DNA of 64,000 nt, from the NCBI GenBank assembly GCA_021531615.1, contig JADYUE010000001.1:310001-374000 (forward strand). The letters run 5' to 3'. Origin of the DNA: Fusobacterium varium (GTDB lineage Bacteria; Fusobacteriota; Fusobacteriia; Fusobacteriales; Fusobacteriaceae). The notes beneath the pieces were generated by a model. The model was not told the origin of the DNA and searched no databases. It saw only the letters and a list, made by a program, of their open reading frames with translations. The position numbers and the translations under genes are program-made. This document shows, in pieces, positions 56,598-64,000 of the stretch (the stretch's first letter is position 1; the number at the start of each line of letters is the position of its first letter).

Positions 56598-56609
56598 TAA
56601 TTTATCTCA

Positions 56610-58250
56610 CTATTTTCTTACAATATTTTTATAAATTGTAGGAACTCCTACTGAGTGGAATTCAAATCCACTTAAATCTTTTTTAATCATAACAGCTGAT
56701 CCTGTTTGATATACTGGTAATATTGCTGCATTTTCCATACAAACTCTTTCAGCTTGTTTTAAAGCTTCCCATCTTTCAACAGGTTTTCCTGTAAGTGAAC
56801 CTTTGCTTGTTTCAAAGATTAAGTTATCATACTCTTTATTTGACCATTCTCCAAAGTTATAAGATGAACCTGTAATCCATAAATCAAGATAAGTCATAGG
56901 ATCTGCATAGTCTGGTCCCCAACGAGTAAGTCCTAAATCAAATTTATTAGCTCTCATTAATTGTAGACGAGCTTTCTTAGGTTGTTGTTTTAAATTAATT
57001 GTAAATCCAGGTAAAGTTGTTTCAATTTCTGATTTTAAAAACTCTGCAACTTTTTTACTAGCTTCTGTATCTTCAAATACTAATTCATAAGCAAATTGAT
57101 CTTTTCCTAGTTCAACTTTAGCTTTTTCAAAGTATTCTTTAGCTTTAGCTTTGTCTGTTTTTAAATATTCTGGAGATGTTTCACGGAAATCTTTTCCATC
57201 AGGACCAGTCGCTAATTTTACTGGAATTGCAAAGTTTGCAGCTATTGATCCATCTTTTAAAAGATAATTAGCTATTTGCTCTTTATCATAAGAAAGTGCT
57301 AAAGCTAAACGTAAATTTTTATTTTCTAAACCTGGTACATTTGTATTAGGAGATACAAACCATAAATATCCTCCAAGAGTATTTGTAAATTCAGGAGAAT
57401 CTTTATATTGCTCTACCATCTCTCCAGTTAATTTTACATAATCAACTGTTCCTTGTTCAAAAGCAACCATTGCTGATTGCACATCTTTAACTACTTGGAA
57501 GTTTAATCCATCTATTTTTACTTTATCTGCATCGTAATAAAGATCATTTTTTACCATTGTATAGTTAGCACCTTGATTCCATTCAACCATTTTAAATGGT
57601 CCATTTGATAAGATTGCTTCTGGAGTAAGTGCATATTGTTCTTTATACTTATTATAAAAATCTTCACGAATTGGATAAAATGGTGGGAATGCCACTAACT
57701 GATTAAGAAATGGTACTGGATAATCTAATTCTACCTTTAAAGTTTTATCATCTACTGCTGTTACTCCTAATTCAGAAGTTGGTTTTTCTCCCTTTGTTAC
57801 TGCACCTGCATTTTTTATCCCTGCTACTTCTACCATATAAGAATACTCAGAAGCTGTATTAGGATCTGCTAAACGTCTCCATGAGAAAACAAAATCATTA
57901 GCTGTTACTGGTTTTCCATCACTCCATTTTGCATCACGAATAGTAAAAATATGTGTTTTTCCATCTTCACTTACTTCTTCTTTTAGTGCCATACCAGGAA
58001 TTGTATTTCCTGCTGCATCTAATTGATACAATCCTTCAGTTACTGCTGCTATTGCCTCAAATGAAGTTCCATCTGTAGCTAAACTTGTATCCATAGATGA
58101 AAGCTCTATTTCATTGGCTATAGTTACAACATTGCTTTTTACTGGTTCAGATTTAGGTTCTGTTATAGTTGCTGCTTCTTTACTTCCTCCACAACCAGAA
58201 AGTGTTCCAAGTATAAATAATGTTGAAAGAATCATCTTTAACTTTTTCAT
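56610..58250 (-). CDS. oppA: Oligopeptide-binding lipoprotein OppA
   Basis: 546 residues. Signal peptide with lipobox GTLSGC (Cys at about 20), then a family-5 extracellular solute-binding fold (NDFVFSWRRLADPNTAS; SNGPFKMVEWNQG). Binds peptides outside the inner membrane and passes them to OppBCDF. First gene of the operon under a consensus promoter. Peptide uptake fits an organism that ferments amino acids. Confidence 0.95.
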   Translation of the reverse strand: MKKLKMILSTLFILGTLSGCGGSKEAATITEPKSEPVKSNVVTIANEIELSSMDTSLATDGTSFEAIAAVTEGLYQLDAAGNTIPGMALKEEVSEDGKTHIFTIRDAKWSDGKPVTANDFVFSWRRLADPNTASEYSYMVEVAGIKNAGAVTKGEKPTSELGVTAVDDKTLKVELDYPVPFLNQLVAFPPFYPIREDFYNKYKEQYALTPEAILSNGPFKMVEWNQGANYTMVKNDLYYDADKVKIDGLNFQVVKDVQSAMVAFEQGTVDYVKLTGEMVEQYKDSPEFTNTLGGYLWFVSPNTNVPGLENKNLRLALALSYDKEQIANYLLKDGSIAANFAIPVKLATGPDGKDFRETSPEYLKTDKAKAKEYFEKAKVELGKDQFAYELVFEDTEASKKVAEFLKSEIETTLPGFTINLKQQPKKARLQLMRANKFDLGLTRWGPDYADPMTYLDLWITGSSYNFGEWSNKEYDNLIFETSKGSLTGKPVERWEALKQAERVCMENAAILPVYQTGSAVMIKKDLSGFEFHSVGVPTIYKNIVRK

Positions 58251-58296
58251 ACTCTTTTCCCCCTTTAAACTTAACTAATATATGTATATGTGTGTA

Positions 58297-58325
58297 AGTA
58301 TACTCCTTATAAAGAGTCTTGTCAA
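58297..58325 (-). promoter_or_regulatory. Promoter of the oppABCDF operon
   Basis: Minus strand TTGACA (58320-58325), 17 bp, TATACT (58297-58302), about 47 bp before the oppA start. Confidence 0.87.
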
Positions 58326-58540
58326 GAATAAATTAAAAAATATTTTTATTTTTTTTATTTTTGAAACTTTTTATTTCAAATATCTATATATTATATTTTT
58401 AGTATAACATTCATAAATAAGAAGTATATTTTTTATAATTTATCAATCTATTTTAAATTTAGCTAACAAAATAAGTAAATTTTTGTATCTACTCAGGTAT
58501 TCAAATTCTACAAAAATTATCTAGCCTAAAGTTTAATTTC
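58326..58540. other. AT-rich intergenic stretch upstream of opp
   Basis: About 215 bp of AT-rich DNA between the opp promoter and repeat copy 3. I see no open reading frame, strong hairpin or recognised regulatory motif in it. Confidence 0.5.
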
Positions 58541-58760
58541 TATGATACTAGATTATCTTTTAAACATCAATTTTCAAAACTTCCAATAATCAAGGAGTTT
58601 GATAGAACGACTATGATTATTGAGACGCAGAAACAGAGTTTCTGTGATCCTTAATGTAGCACAGGACTTCGCCTGTGTCTCAAAAGTAGTAGTCGTTTAC
58701 ACTTCTCTACTTTTGGAAATTACGGCTTTAGTTGATATTGGGATAAAATTTTGATTCTTA
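58541..58760. repeat. Intergenic palindromic repeat, copy 3 (diverged)
   Basis: Shares the plan of copies 1 and 2. Outer arms AACATCAA (58563-58570) and TTGATATT (58732-58739), a CTTCCAA / TTTTGGAA pair, a CAGAAAC / GTTTCTG hairpin, and an apical CACAGG-ACTTCG-CCTGTG hairpin (58660-58677) in place of GGCTTCGCC. Downstream AAATTAC...TTGAT.TT.GGGA aligns with the other copies. Identity is much lower than between copies 1 and 2. Confidence 0.65.
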
Positions 58761-58812
58761 TATATTTTATGGGTAATAGGTGAGTAGTTACAGATTTTTT
58801 TATATTTTGTAT

Positions 58813-58864
58813 AAAAAAAGAACTGCTTAAATTAATGATTTATCTCATCAATTTATAACAGTTC
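58813..58864 (-). terminator. Terminator of mrp, adjoining repeat copy 3
   Basis: Minus strand GAACTG / CAGTTC (58859-58864 with 58820-58825) with an inner AAATTGATGA / TCATTAATTT stem, followed by seven T. Same CTGTT-TTGAT pattern as the gntR and ribBA terminators. Confidence 0.88.
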
Positions 58865-58890
58865 ACTATCTTAAAACTATTTAATTCCTA

Positions 58891-59712
58891 TTATAATTTA
58901 TCTACTTCACCAATTATAACATCAGCAATTGGTGCAAATAGTTTTTCAGTTCCTTGCTCTTCTCCCTTAGTTAGATTAGCAATTCCCTTAGTCATTGGAA
59001 GTTCTCCTAATAAAACAAGTCCCATTTCAGCTAGGAAATCATTTACTCCATTTTCTTCATTGAAGCTTATTTTTGTATTACATTCTGGACATAGAATATA
59101 ACTCATATTTTCAACTACTCCAACAACTGGAATATTTAATTTTTTAGACATATTTACAGCTTTAGCAACAATCATTGATACCATATCTTGAGGAACTGAT
59201 ACCATTACAACACCATTTATTGGTGTAGATTGCATAACAGTAAGAGCTACATCTCCTGTTCCTGGTGGCATATCTATTAGAAGATAATCAAGTTCTCCCC
59301 ATAATACTTCTTCCCAGAATTGTTTAACTGCTCCTCCAACAACTGGACCTCTCCATACTACTGGTTCATTTTCATCATCTATTAAAAGGTTTAAAGATAT
59401 TACTTTTATTCCCTCTTTAGAAACTACTGGAATTATATTTTCTCCATCTCCTGTAGCTTTTTGATCTTTCATTCCCATAAGTCTAGGAATACTTGGTCCT
59501 GTAATATCAGCATCCATTATCCCTACTTTGTATCCTCTTCTATTAAGCTCTTTTGCTAGTAAAGTAGTAACTGTTGATTTTCCAACTCCTCCTTTACCAC
59601 TCATTATCCCAATAACTTTTTTTATATGATTTAATGGGTTGTTTACTATACCACAACTTGCTTTGTCTTTTGTACAAGTGCTTCCTGATGGACAACTTTT
59701 ACAATCTGCCAT
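58891..59712 (-). CDS. mrp: Mrp/NBP35-family Fe-S cluster carrier ATPase
   Basis: 273 residues. Deviant Walker A GKGGVGKST (about 36-44), switch II DMPPGTGD, and the Fe-S-binding CPEC pair (LCPECN, about 217-220). The N-terminal 25 residues add four Cys (C4, C7, C13, C20), recalling the extra cluster site of Nbp35-type proteins. Probably assembles or delivers Fe-S clusters to apoproteins. 175 bp downstream of a small DUF1858 gene. Confidence 0.93.
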   Translation of the reverse strand: MADCKSCPSGSTCTKDKASCGIVNNPLNHIKKVIGIMSGKGGVGKSTVTTLLAKELNRRGYKVGIMDADITGPSIPRLMGMKDQKATGDGENIIPVVSKEGIKVISLNLLIDDENEPVVWRGPVVGGAVKQFWEEVLWGELDYLLIDMPPGTGDVALTVMQSTPINGVVMVSVPQDMVSMIVAKAVNMSKKLNIPVVGVVENMSYILCPECNTKISFNEENGVNDFLAEMGLVLLGELPMTKGIANLTKGEEQGTEKLFAPIADVIIGEVDKL

Positions 59713-59834
59713 TTCTTGCCTCCTTAAATTTTTTTATCATTATTATAATACTCCTACTTATAAACTTTGTCAAATCTTAAATTCTATCAAATTTTCTCTT
59801 TTTTTCTATATATTTAAAACTATTTTTTCAAAAA

Positions 59835-59877
59835 ATAAAAAAGCTATACCTCTATCATATTATAAAGATATAGCCTT
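59835..59877 (-). terminator. Terminator of the DUF1858 gene
   Basis: Minus strand AGGCTATA / TATAGCTT stem (59869-59877 with 59841-59848), internal A/T pairing, and a following T-rich tract. Confidence 0.75.
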
Positions 59878-59887
59878 TAATTATTTA

Positions 59888-60088
59888 CTATTTAGATTGA
59901 GCAATTAGTTCATTAGCTTCAGCTATTATAGCATCTGCATCTAATCCGTGAGCTGAAATTCCTTCTCCTAAAGTTTCTCCAGCTGCGATCATACATCCGA
60001 TACATCCTAATCCATGTTTTCTGAAGATTTCAGCTAGTATAGGATATTGTTGAACTGCTTCTAAAATATTCATATCTTTAGTTATCAT
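59888..60088 (-). CDS. DUF1858 domain protein (redox-associated helical hairpin)
   Basis: 66 residues from the ATG at 60088, 8 bases after AAGGAG; a GTG at 60097 is too near that site. The single domain contains the CIGC pair (GLGCIGCMIA) typical of DUF1858 proteins, often encoded near or fused to Fe-S and hybrid-cluster proteins. Its place upstream of mrp supports a link to Fe-S chemistry. Precise role unknown. Confidence 0.9.
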   Translation of the reverse strand: MITKDMNILEAVQQYPILAEIFRKHGLGCIGCMIAAGETLGEGISAHGLDADAIIAEANELIAQSK

Positions 60089-60169
60089 TGTTATCACTCC
60101 TTAAAATATATAGTTTTTTTACTCTCTAATTATATAAAAATTTACTTCTTATGTCAACTTTTTTCAATA

Positions 60170-61132
60170 TTATCTTCCTACTACATTTAAAAGATCATGT
60201 ACCCTTACAATTCCAACTAACTTTACATCTTTAAATACTGGTAAAACTGAGATTTGGCTCTCTCTATTCTCCATAAGTTCAAGAGCATCAATAGCCATAC
60301 TATCTTCACTTACCCTTGTAAAGTTTCTTGTCATTATATCTTTAGCCTTTAAATTAAAGAACTCCTCTTTTCTCTTTAAAGCTCTTCTTATATCTCCTTC
60401 GGTGATTATTCCTACCATTAAATCACCATTCATAACACAAACTGCTCCTAATCTTTTTTCAGTCATAACTAAGATTACATTGTCTATGCTACTCTCTTTA
60501 TCACAAAATGGAATCTTATCATCTTTATGCATTACATCGCTGACTCTCATTAAAAGTCTTTTTCCTAAACTTCCTCCTGGATGGTAAAGAGCAAAGTTTT
60601 CAGGTTTAAAATCTCTCATCTTGATTAAGATTGCAGCTAGAGCATCTCCCATAACAAGAGTACTTGTTGTTGAAGACATTGGAGCTAAATTCAAAGGACA
60701 TCCCTCTCTTTTTACTCCTATATTTAAAATTTTATCTGCTGCTCTTCCTAATTTTGAGTTTCTATTTCCAGTCATTGCAACTATTTTAGCACCAATTTTC
60801 TTTATAGATGGAAGTATTGCAACTATTTCATCACTATTTCCACTATTTGAAATAGCTAGAACAACATCATCTTTAGAGATCATTCCTAAATCTCCATGTA
60901 ACCCCTCAGCAGAGTTCATAAAAACAGCATATGTCCCTGTTGATGCTAATGTAGCTGCTATTTTTTTTCCAATTAGTCCAGATTTTCCTATTCCTGTTAC
61001 AACTACTTTTCCCTTTGATTCTAAAATTATATTAACTACATCTATCATCTCTGAATCAATTTTTTCTCTTACTATTTTTAATTCTTCTATCTCTGAATCA
61101 AATATCTCTTTAGCATAATTAATTACATCCAT
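60170..61132 (-). CDS. kdsD: Arabinose-5-phosphate isomerase (KdsD/KpsF type)
   Basis: Converts ribulose-5-phosphate to arabinose-5-phosphate, the precursor of KDO for LPS. 320 residues: SIS domain (about 30-165, GIGKSGLIGKKIAATLASTGT) and two CBS repeats (about 200-320). The start ATG at 61132 follows AAGGG with essentially no spacer, and an in-frame stop lies two codons upstream. The IS element's right end abuts this start region, so the native ribosome binding site may have been altered. The N-terminus MDVINYAKEIFDSE looks complete by family comparison. Confidence 0.94.
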   Translation of the reverse strand: MDVINYAKEIFDSEIEELKIVREKIDSEMIDVVNIILESKGKVVVTGIGKSGLIGKKIAATLASTGTYAVFMNSAEGLHGDLGMISKDDVVLAISNSGNSDEIVAILPSIKKIGAKIVAMTGNRNSKLGRAADKILNIGVKREGCPLNLAPMSSTTSTLVMGDALAAILIKMRDFKPENFALYHPGGSLGKRLLMRVSDVMHKDDKIPFCDKESSIDNVILVMTEKRLGAVCVMNGDLMVGIITEGDIRRALKRKEEFFNLKAKDIMTRNFTRVSEDSMAIDALELMENRESQISVLPVFKDVKLVGIVRVHDLLNVVGR

Positions 61133-61149
61133 CCCTTGTCACCGTTGCC

Positions 61150-61310
61150 AAAAATCTATAAAAATATAGAAATTTGTTTATTTCCTTCTTCATAGAATCC
61201 GATTTTGCCGTAGCTACTTTCCTTTGATATAACTCTCCAAAGGCTTAAATTCGGATACAACGCGTCCTACACATTAGCATTTTCTTGTTTGTGAAATTAT
61301 GCTAATTTAT
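61150..61310 (-). ncRNA. Putative omegaRNA (reRNA) at the right end of the tnpB element
   Basis: Downstream of and overlapping the tnpB stop, the minus strand carries a folded segment typical of TnpB right ends: a CCTTTG / CAAAGG hairpin (61238-61243, 61221-61226), a long-range ATCCGA / TCGGAT pairing (61251-61256 with 61197-61202), and the tail CTATGAAGAAGG. In studied TnpB systems this RNA ends in a guide taken from flanking DNA. The assignment here is by resemblance and is not proven. Confidence 0.6.
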
Positions 61311-62430
61311 ACATAGACAAATTTATTGAAGCATTATAATCTCTATCAATTATCACTCCACAATGTGGACACTTGTAAATTCTATCTTTTAGTTTTAAAT
61401 CTTTTTTTATATAACCACACTCGCTACAAGTTTTTGATGATGGATAAAATCTATCTGCTACTATTAATTCAATGCCATTTAGTTCTGTTTTATAGATTAT
61501 ATACTGCCTAAACTTGTGAAAACATTGTTTTCTTACTGAATCAGACAAATGTTTATTTTTCATCATTCCAGAAACATTCAAATCTTCTATTACAATTCTG
61601 TATGGTTTGGTTTTCACTATACTTGTTGTAACTTGATGGATATAGTTGTTTCGAATGTTTGCTAATTTTCTATGTATTAGTTTTGTTGTATTTTCTAATT
61701 TTTCTATATTTTTAGTTTTGATAAATTGGCAACTTCCACCCCCTTCTTTTTTAATTTTATTCATCTCATATTTTCTACTAATTTGTCTTTGTTTCTGCTT
61801 TAATCTTTTTTCTAACTTTTTAACTTTTTTAGTTTTATTAATATTTTTAAAAACTTTTCCATCTGAACAAACAGCTAAGTCTTTTAATCCTAAATCTATA
61901 CCTAATGAAATATCTGTTAATTCTTCCTGCTTTTTATCAACTTCCACTCCTACGGATATATACCAGTATTTATTATCATAAGTAATTCTAGGATTATTAT
62001 ATTTAACATTCCTTGGTATTTGCTCATTTGTTTTTATCCAACCTACTTTTTCAATTAAGACTTTTTTCTCTTTAACGTTTAATTTTGAAGTATCATTGTA
62101 AAAACTAGGTTTACTTTTCTTTCTACTCTTAAATTTTGGTTTATTTGCTAAACCTTTGAAAAATCTTTTATAAGCATTACAAGCGTCTTTTACAGCTTGC
62201 TTAGTAACATTATTTGATACTTCATTTAACCAAATTAGTTCTGACTTTTTTAATTGAGTTAATTCTTTTCTGATAATTCCATCGCTAATAAATTTACCAC
62301 CATTTCTATAATTTTCTTCCTGTTTCGCAAGAGTATAATTATAGATAAATCTAGCAGTTCCAACAGATTGCCACAATTTTTGTTCTTGCTCTTTAGTTGG
62401 ATAAAGTCTAACTTTCTTCGCAAGTATCAT
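61297..62430 (-). CDS. tnpB: TnpB RNA-guided nuclease / IS605 OrfB family
   Basis: 377 residues, apparently intact. N-terminal helix-turn-helix (MILAKKVRLYPTKEQEQKLW, YNYTLA), RuvC-like catalytic Asp179 (GIDLG), Glu282 (VIEDLNV) and Asp364 (DRDYNAS), and a zinc ribbon with Cys335, Cys338, Cys354, Cys357. TnpB proteins are RNA-guided DNA nucleases ancestral to Cas12. All catalytic residues are kept, so it may be active. The start ATG at 62430 has a plausible AAGGAG about 10 bases upstream. Mobilisation would require TnpA in trans. Confidence 0.93.
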   Translation of the reverse strand: MILAKKVRLYPTKEQEQKLWQSVGTARFIYNYTLAKQEENYRNGGKFISDGIIRKELTQLKKSELIWLNEVSNNVTKQAVKDACNAYKRFFKGLANKPKFKSRKKSKPSFYNDTSKLNVKEKKVLIEKVGWIKTNEQIPRNVKYNNPRITYDNKYWYISVGVEVDKKQEELTDISLGIDLGLKDLAVCSDGKVFKNINKTKKVKKLEKRLKQKQRQISRKYEMNKIKKEGGGSCQFIKTKNIEKLENTTKLIHRKLANIRNNYIHQVTTSIVKTKPYRIVIEDLNVSGMMKNKHLSDSVRKQCFHKFRQYIIYKTELNGIELIVADRFYPSSKTCSECGYIKKDLKLKDRIYKCPHCGVIIDRDYNASINLSMYKLA

Positions 62431-62547
62431 CTTCTATTAACTCCTTAATCATTTTTTGTGTTATTTAATATTGTACACTAATCTATAAGCTATTTATATA
62501 TTATTATATAAAATTACATATTTTTAATAACAGTTCTAAGCCCCTAA

Positions 62548-63387
62548 TTATCTTCCTTTTACAAGGTCATCTATTTTTATTGCCACTTTTAATATCTCTT
62601 CTAAATCAGATAGATAAAGCATATTTGGTCCATCTGATAGAGCTTTTTCTGGGCTAGGATGAACCTCAGCAAATATTGCATCTACTCCTATTGCAAGTCC
62701 TGCTCTCATTAGAGGGTAAACATACTCTCTATCTCCAGAAGTAGCTGTTCCTAATCCTCCTGGTTTTTGTACAGCATGAGTTACATCAAATACAACTGGG
62801 TAACCAAATTTTCTCATTTCTAAAAGAGATCTCATATCTACAACCATATTGTTATATCCAAATGTACTTCCTCTTTCACATAACATAACTTGAGGATTTC
62901 CACTTTCTTCCATCTTCGTAACTACATTTTTCATATCCCAAGGAGCTAAAAATTGTCCTTTTTTTACATTTACAGGAAGTCCTGTTTCAGCTGCTGCAAT
63001 TAAAAGATCTGTTTGTCTACATAAAAATGCTGGTATTTGAAGTAAGTCTACTACCTCAGCAGCTTTTTTACATTGCCATACTTCATGTACATCAGTAACA
63101 ACTGGTACGTCGTATGTTTCTTTAACTTTTTTTAATATTCTTAATCCCTCTTCTATTCCAGGTCCTCTATATGAGTGGATAGAAGATCTATTTGCTTTAT
63201 CAAAAGATGCTTTAAAAATATATTTTATTCCTAATTTATCACAGATAGCTTTTATCTTTCCAGCAACTTCCATAACTAACTCTTCAGATTCTATAACACA
63301 AGGTCCAGCTATTAGTGCAAATCTATTATTTCCACCAATTTCAATATCTTTTCCAATTTTAACTTTTTTTACTTCGTTAATTAGCAT
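62548..63387 (-). CDS. kdsA: 3-deoxy-D-manno-octulosonate 8-phosphate synthase
   Basis: Condenses arabinose-5-phosphate with phosphoenolpyruvate to KDO-8-phosphate for LPS. 279 residues, full length. FALIAGPCVIESEE, KASFDKANR, CERGSTFGYNN and HPSPEKALSDGPNM are family motifs. It lacks the CXXC-type metal site in the GPCVIE region beyond the usual Cys, so metal dependence is not decided by eye. AAAGGGGG is the ribosome binding site. It uses the product of kdsD, from which it is separated by the tnpB element. Confidence 0.96.
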   Translation of the reverse strand: MLINEVKKVKIGKDIEIGGNNRFALIAGPCVIESEELVMEVAGKIKAICDKLGIKYIFKASFDKANRSSIHSYRGPGIEEGLRILKKVKETYDVPVVTDVHEVWQCKKAAEVVDLLQIPAFLCRQTDLLIAAAETGLPVNVKKGQFLAPWDMKNVVTKMEESGNPQVMLCERGSTFGYNNMVVDMRSLLEMRKFGYPVVFDVTHAVQKPGGLGTATSGDREYVYPLMRAGLAIGVDAIFAEVHPSPEKALSDGPNMLYLSDLEEILKVAIKIDDLVKGR

Positions 63388-63397
63388 TTTTCCCCCT

Positions 63398-64000
63398 TTA
63401 TTTTTCCTGTTTTTTTCTTATAATCTCACGTCTTGCAATCTCTCTATCATCAAAATGAATCTTCTTTCTTCCAAGAATTTGATAAGTTTCATGCCCTTTT
63501 CCAGCTAATAGAATTATATCATTTTTTTCTGCTAATTCTATCGCTTTTGAAATTGCCTCATCTCTATCTAAGATAACTATATGATTATCTTTTTTCATTC
63601 CAACTAATATATCATCTATTATTTTTTGAGGCTCTTCTGTTCTAGGGTTATCTGATGTAACTATTGCTAGATCACTTAAATTTTCAGCAATTCCACCCAT
63701 TATCGGTCTTTTACTAGCATCTCTATCTCCACCACAACCAAAAACAGTTATTACTCTTCCTCTTTTTAATTCATTTATACTTTTTAAAATATTTTCAAGA
63801 GCATCTCCAGTGTGACAATAATCTACAATTACTCCAAAATCTTGTCCACAATTTACAAGCTCATATCTTCCTGGTGCTCCCTTTGCTCCCTTTATCTTCT
63901 CTATTATTGTTTCTATATCTATTCCCAATAATACAGCTACTGAAATAGCCCCAAGAACATTATACATATTGTATCTTCCTAAAATAGATAACTTTATCTT
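63398..64000 (-). CDS. murE: UDP-N-acetylmuramyl-tripeptide synthetase (partial, N-terminus outside window)
   Basis: C-terminal 200 residues of MurE; the frame stays open to the window edge (11 codons before the first internal ATG). It adds the third amino acid of peptidoglycan stem peptides. YCHTGDAL, GCGGDRDASKRP and TSDNPRTEEP are seen. The DNPR motif is the meso-diaminopimelate-type signature; it would also fit the lanthionine used by some fusobacteria. The gene is followed 10 bp later by kdsA. Confidence 0.94.
   Translation of the reverse strand, partial: KIKLSILGRYNMYNVLGAISVAVLLGIDIETIIEKIKGAKGAPGRYELVNCGQDFGVIVDYCHTGDALENILKSINELKRGRVITVFGCGGDRDASKRPIMGGIAENLSDLAIVTSDNPRTEEPQKIIDDILVGMKKDNHIVILDRDEAISKAIELAEKNDIILLAGKGHETYQILGRKKIHFDDREIARREIIRKKQEK

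Larger units (their letters stand above)
61145..62530 (-). mobile_element. IS200/IS605-type tnpB-only insertion element (approximate ends)
   Basis: One tnpB gene without tnpA. Right end: omegaRNA-like segment and a small subterminal hairpin (TCTATA / TATAGA at 61155-61170). Left end: AT-rich region with TTTATATA / TATATAAA hairpin near 62490-62512. No target-site duplication is expected for this family, so boundaries are uncertain by tens of bases. It sits between kdsA and kdsD, interrupting an LPS gene run. Confidence 0.75.

Noticed and set aside
61297-62430. Calling the tnpB gene a Cas12 effector
   Set aside because: The length of 377 residues, IS605 context and lack of a CRISPR array or cas genes point to TnpB.
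1-64000. CRISPR arrays, tRNA or rRNA genes
   Set aside because: No regularly spaced repeats and no cloverleaf or rRNA sequence were found on reading the gaps; a covariance search could still reveal a missed small RNA.

Overview
The window is a 64 kb piece of a chromosome from a low-GC, anaerobic, Gram-negative bacterium, almost certainly a Fusobacterium (the F. varium / F. mortiferum / F. ulcerans type is my inference). The reasons are very AT-rich intergenic DNA, AGA/AAA-heavy codon use, a complete coenzyme-B12-dependent methylaspartate (glutamate fermentation) cluster, KDO and heptose LPS genes (kdsA, kdsD, gmhA), a reverse-type rubrerythrin, and clostridial-like housekeeping operons. No rRNA, tRNA or CRISPR array was seen.

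Layout. 1-1153: 5' part of metK with a consensus promoter, a SAM-I riboswitch and its terminator. 1168-8907: the minus-strand glutamate fermentation operon glmS-glmL-glmE-mal followed by citDEF-type lyase genes, which in this setting probably encode citramalate lyase rather than citrate lyase. 9220-24757: plus-strand translation and proteostasis block rimP-nusA-ylxRQ fusion-infB-rbfA-recJ-tig, then clpP-clpX-lon-engB-valS. 24775-28433: small plus-strand units (105-residue orphan, HAD phosphatase, LysR-gmhA, a C39-like cysteine peptidase). 28812-39189: a minus-strand carbohydrate locus (GntR regulator, Gfo/Idh oxidoreductase, ABC sugar importer, GH35 beta-galactosidase, PL8 polysaccharide lyase without signal peptide). 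39349-45990: rubrerythrin, tpiA-gpmI, and rluD-rnhB-yraN-zinc ribbon-comF-unknown. 46467-50151: the riboflavin operon ribH-ribD-ribE-ribBA under an FMN riboswitch. 50166-58325: a DMT exporter, an NhaC antiporter and the oppA-B-C-D-F oligopeptide importer. 58891-64000: mrp, a DUF1858 protein, kdsD, an IS200/IS605-type tnpB element, kdsA and the 3' part of murE.

The most unusual structure is a family of three intergenic repeats (near 28.5, 46.2 and 58.6 kb). Each is a large imperfect palindrome with a GGC-TTC-GCC-type apical hairpin. Each sits next to a related CTGTT-type terminator of the neighbouring minus-strand gene. The second item is an apparently intact TnpB nuclease gene with a recognisable omegaRNA-like right end, inserted between kdsA and kdsD. 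Other points of note are a possible AUU start codon of ribE, a YlxR-YlxQ fusion, a hairpin between ribosome binding site and start codon of the Gfo/Idh gene, and the apparently intracellular PL8 lyase.

Start codons were chosen from Shine-Dalgarno spacing and family N-termini. All functional calls rest on reading motifs by eye; no database search was run.
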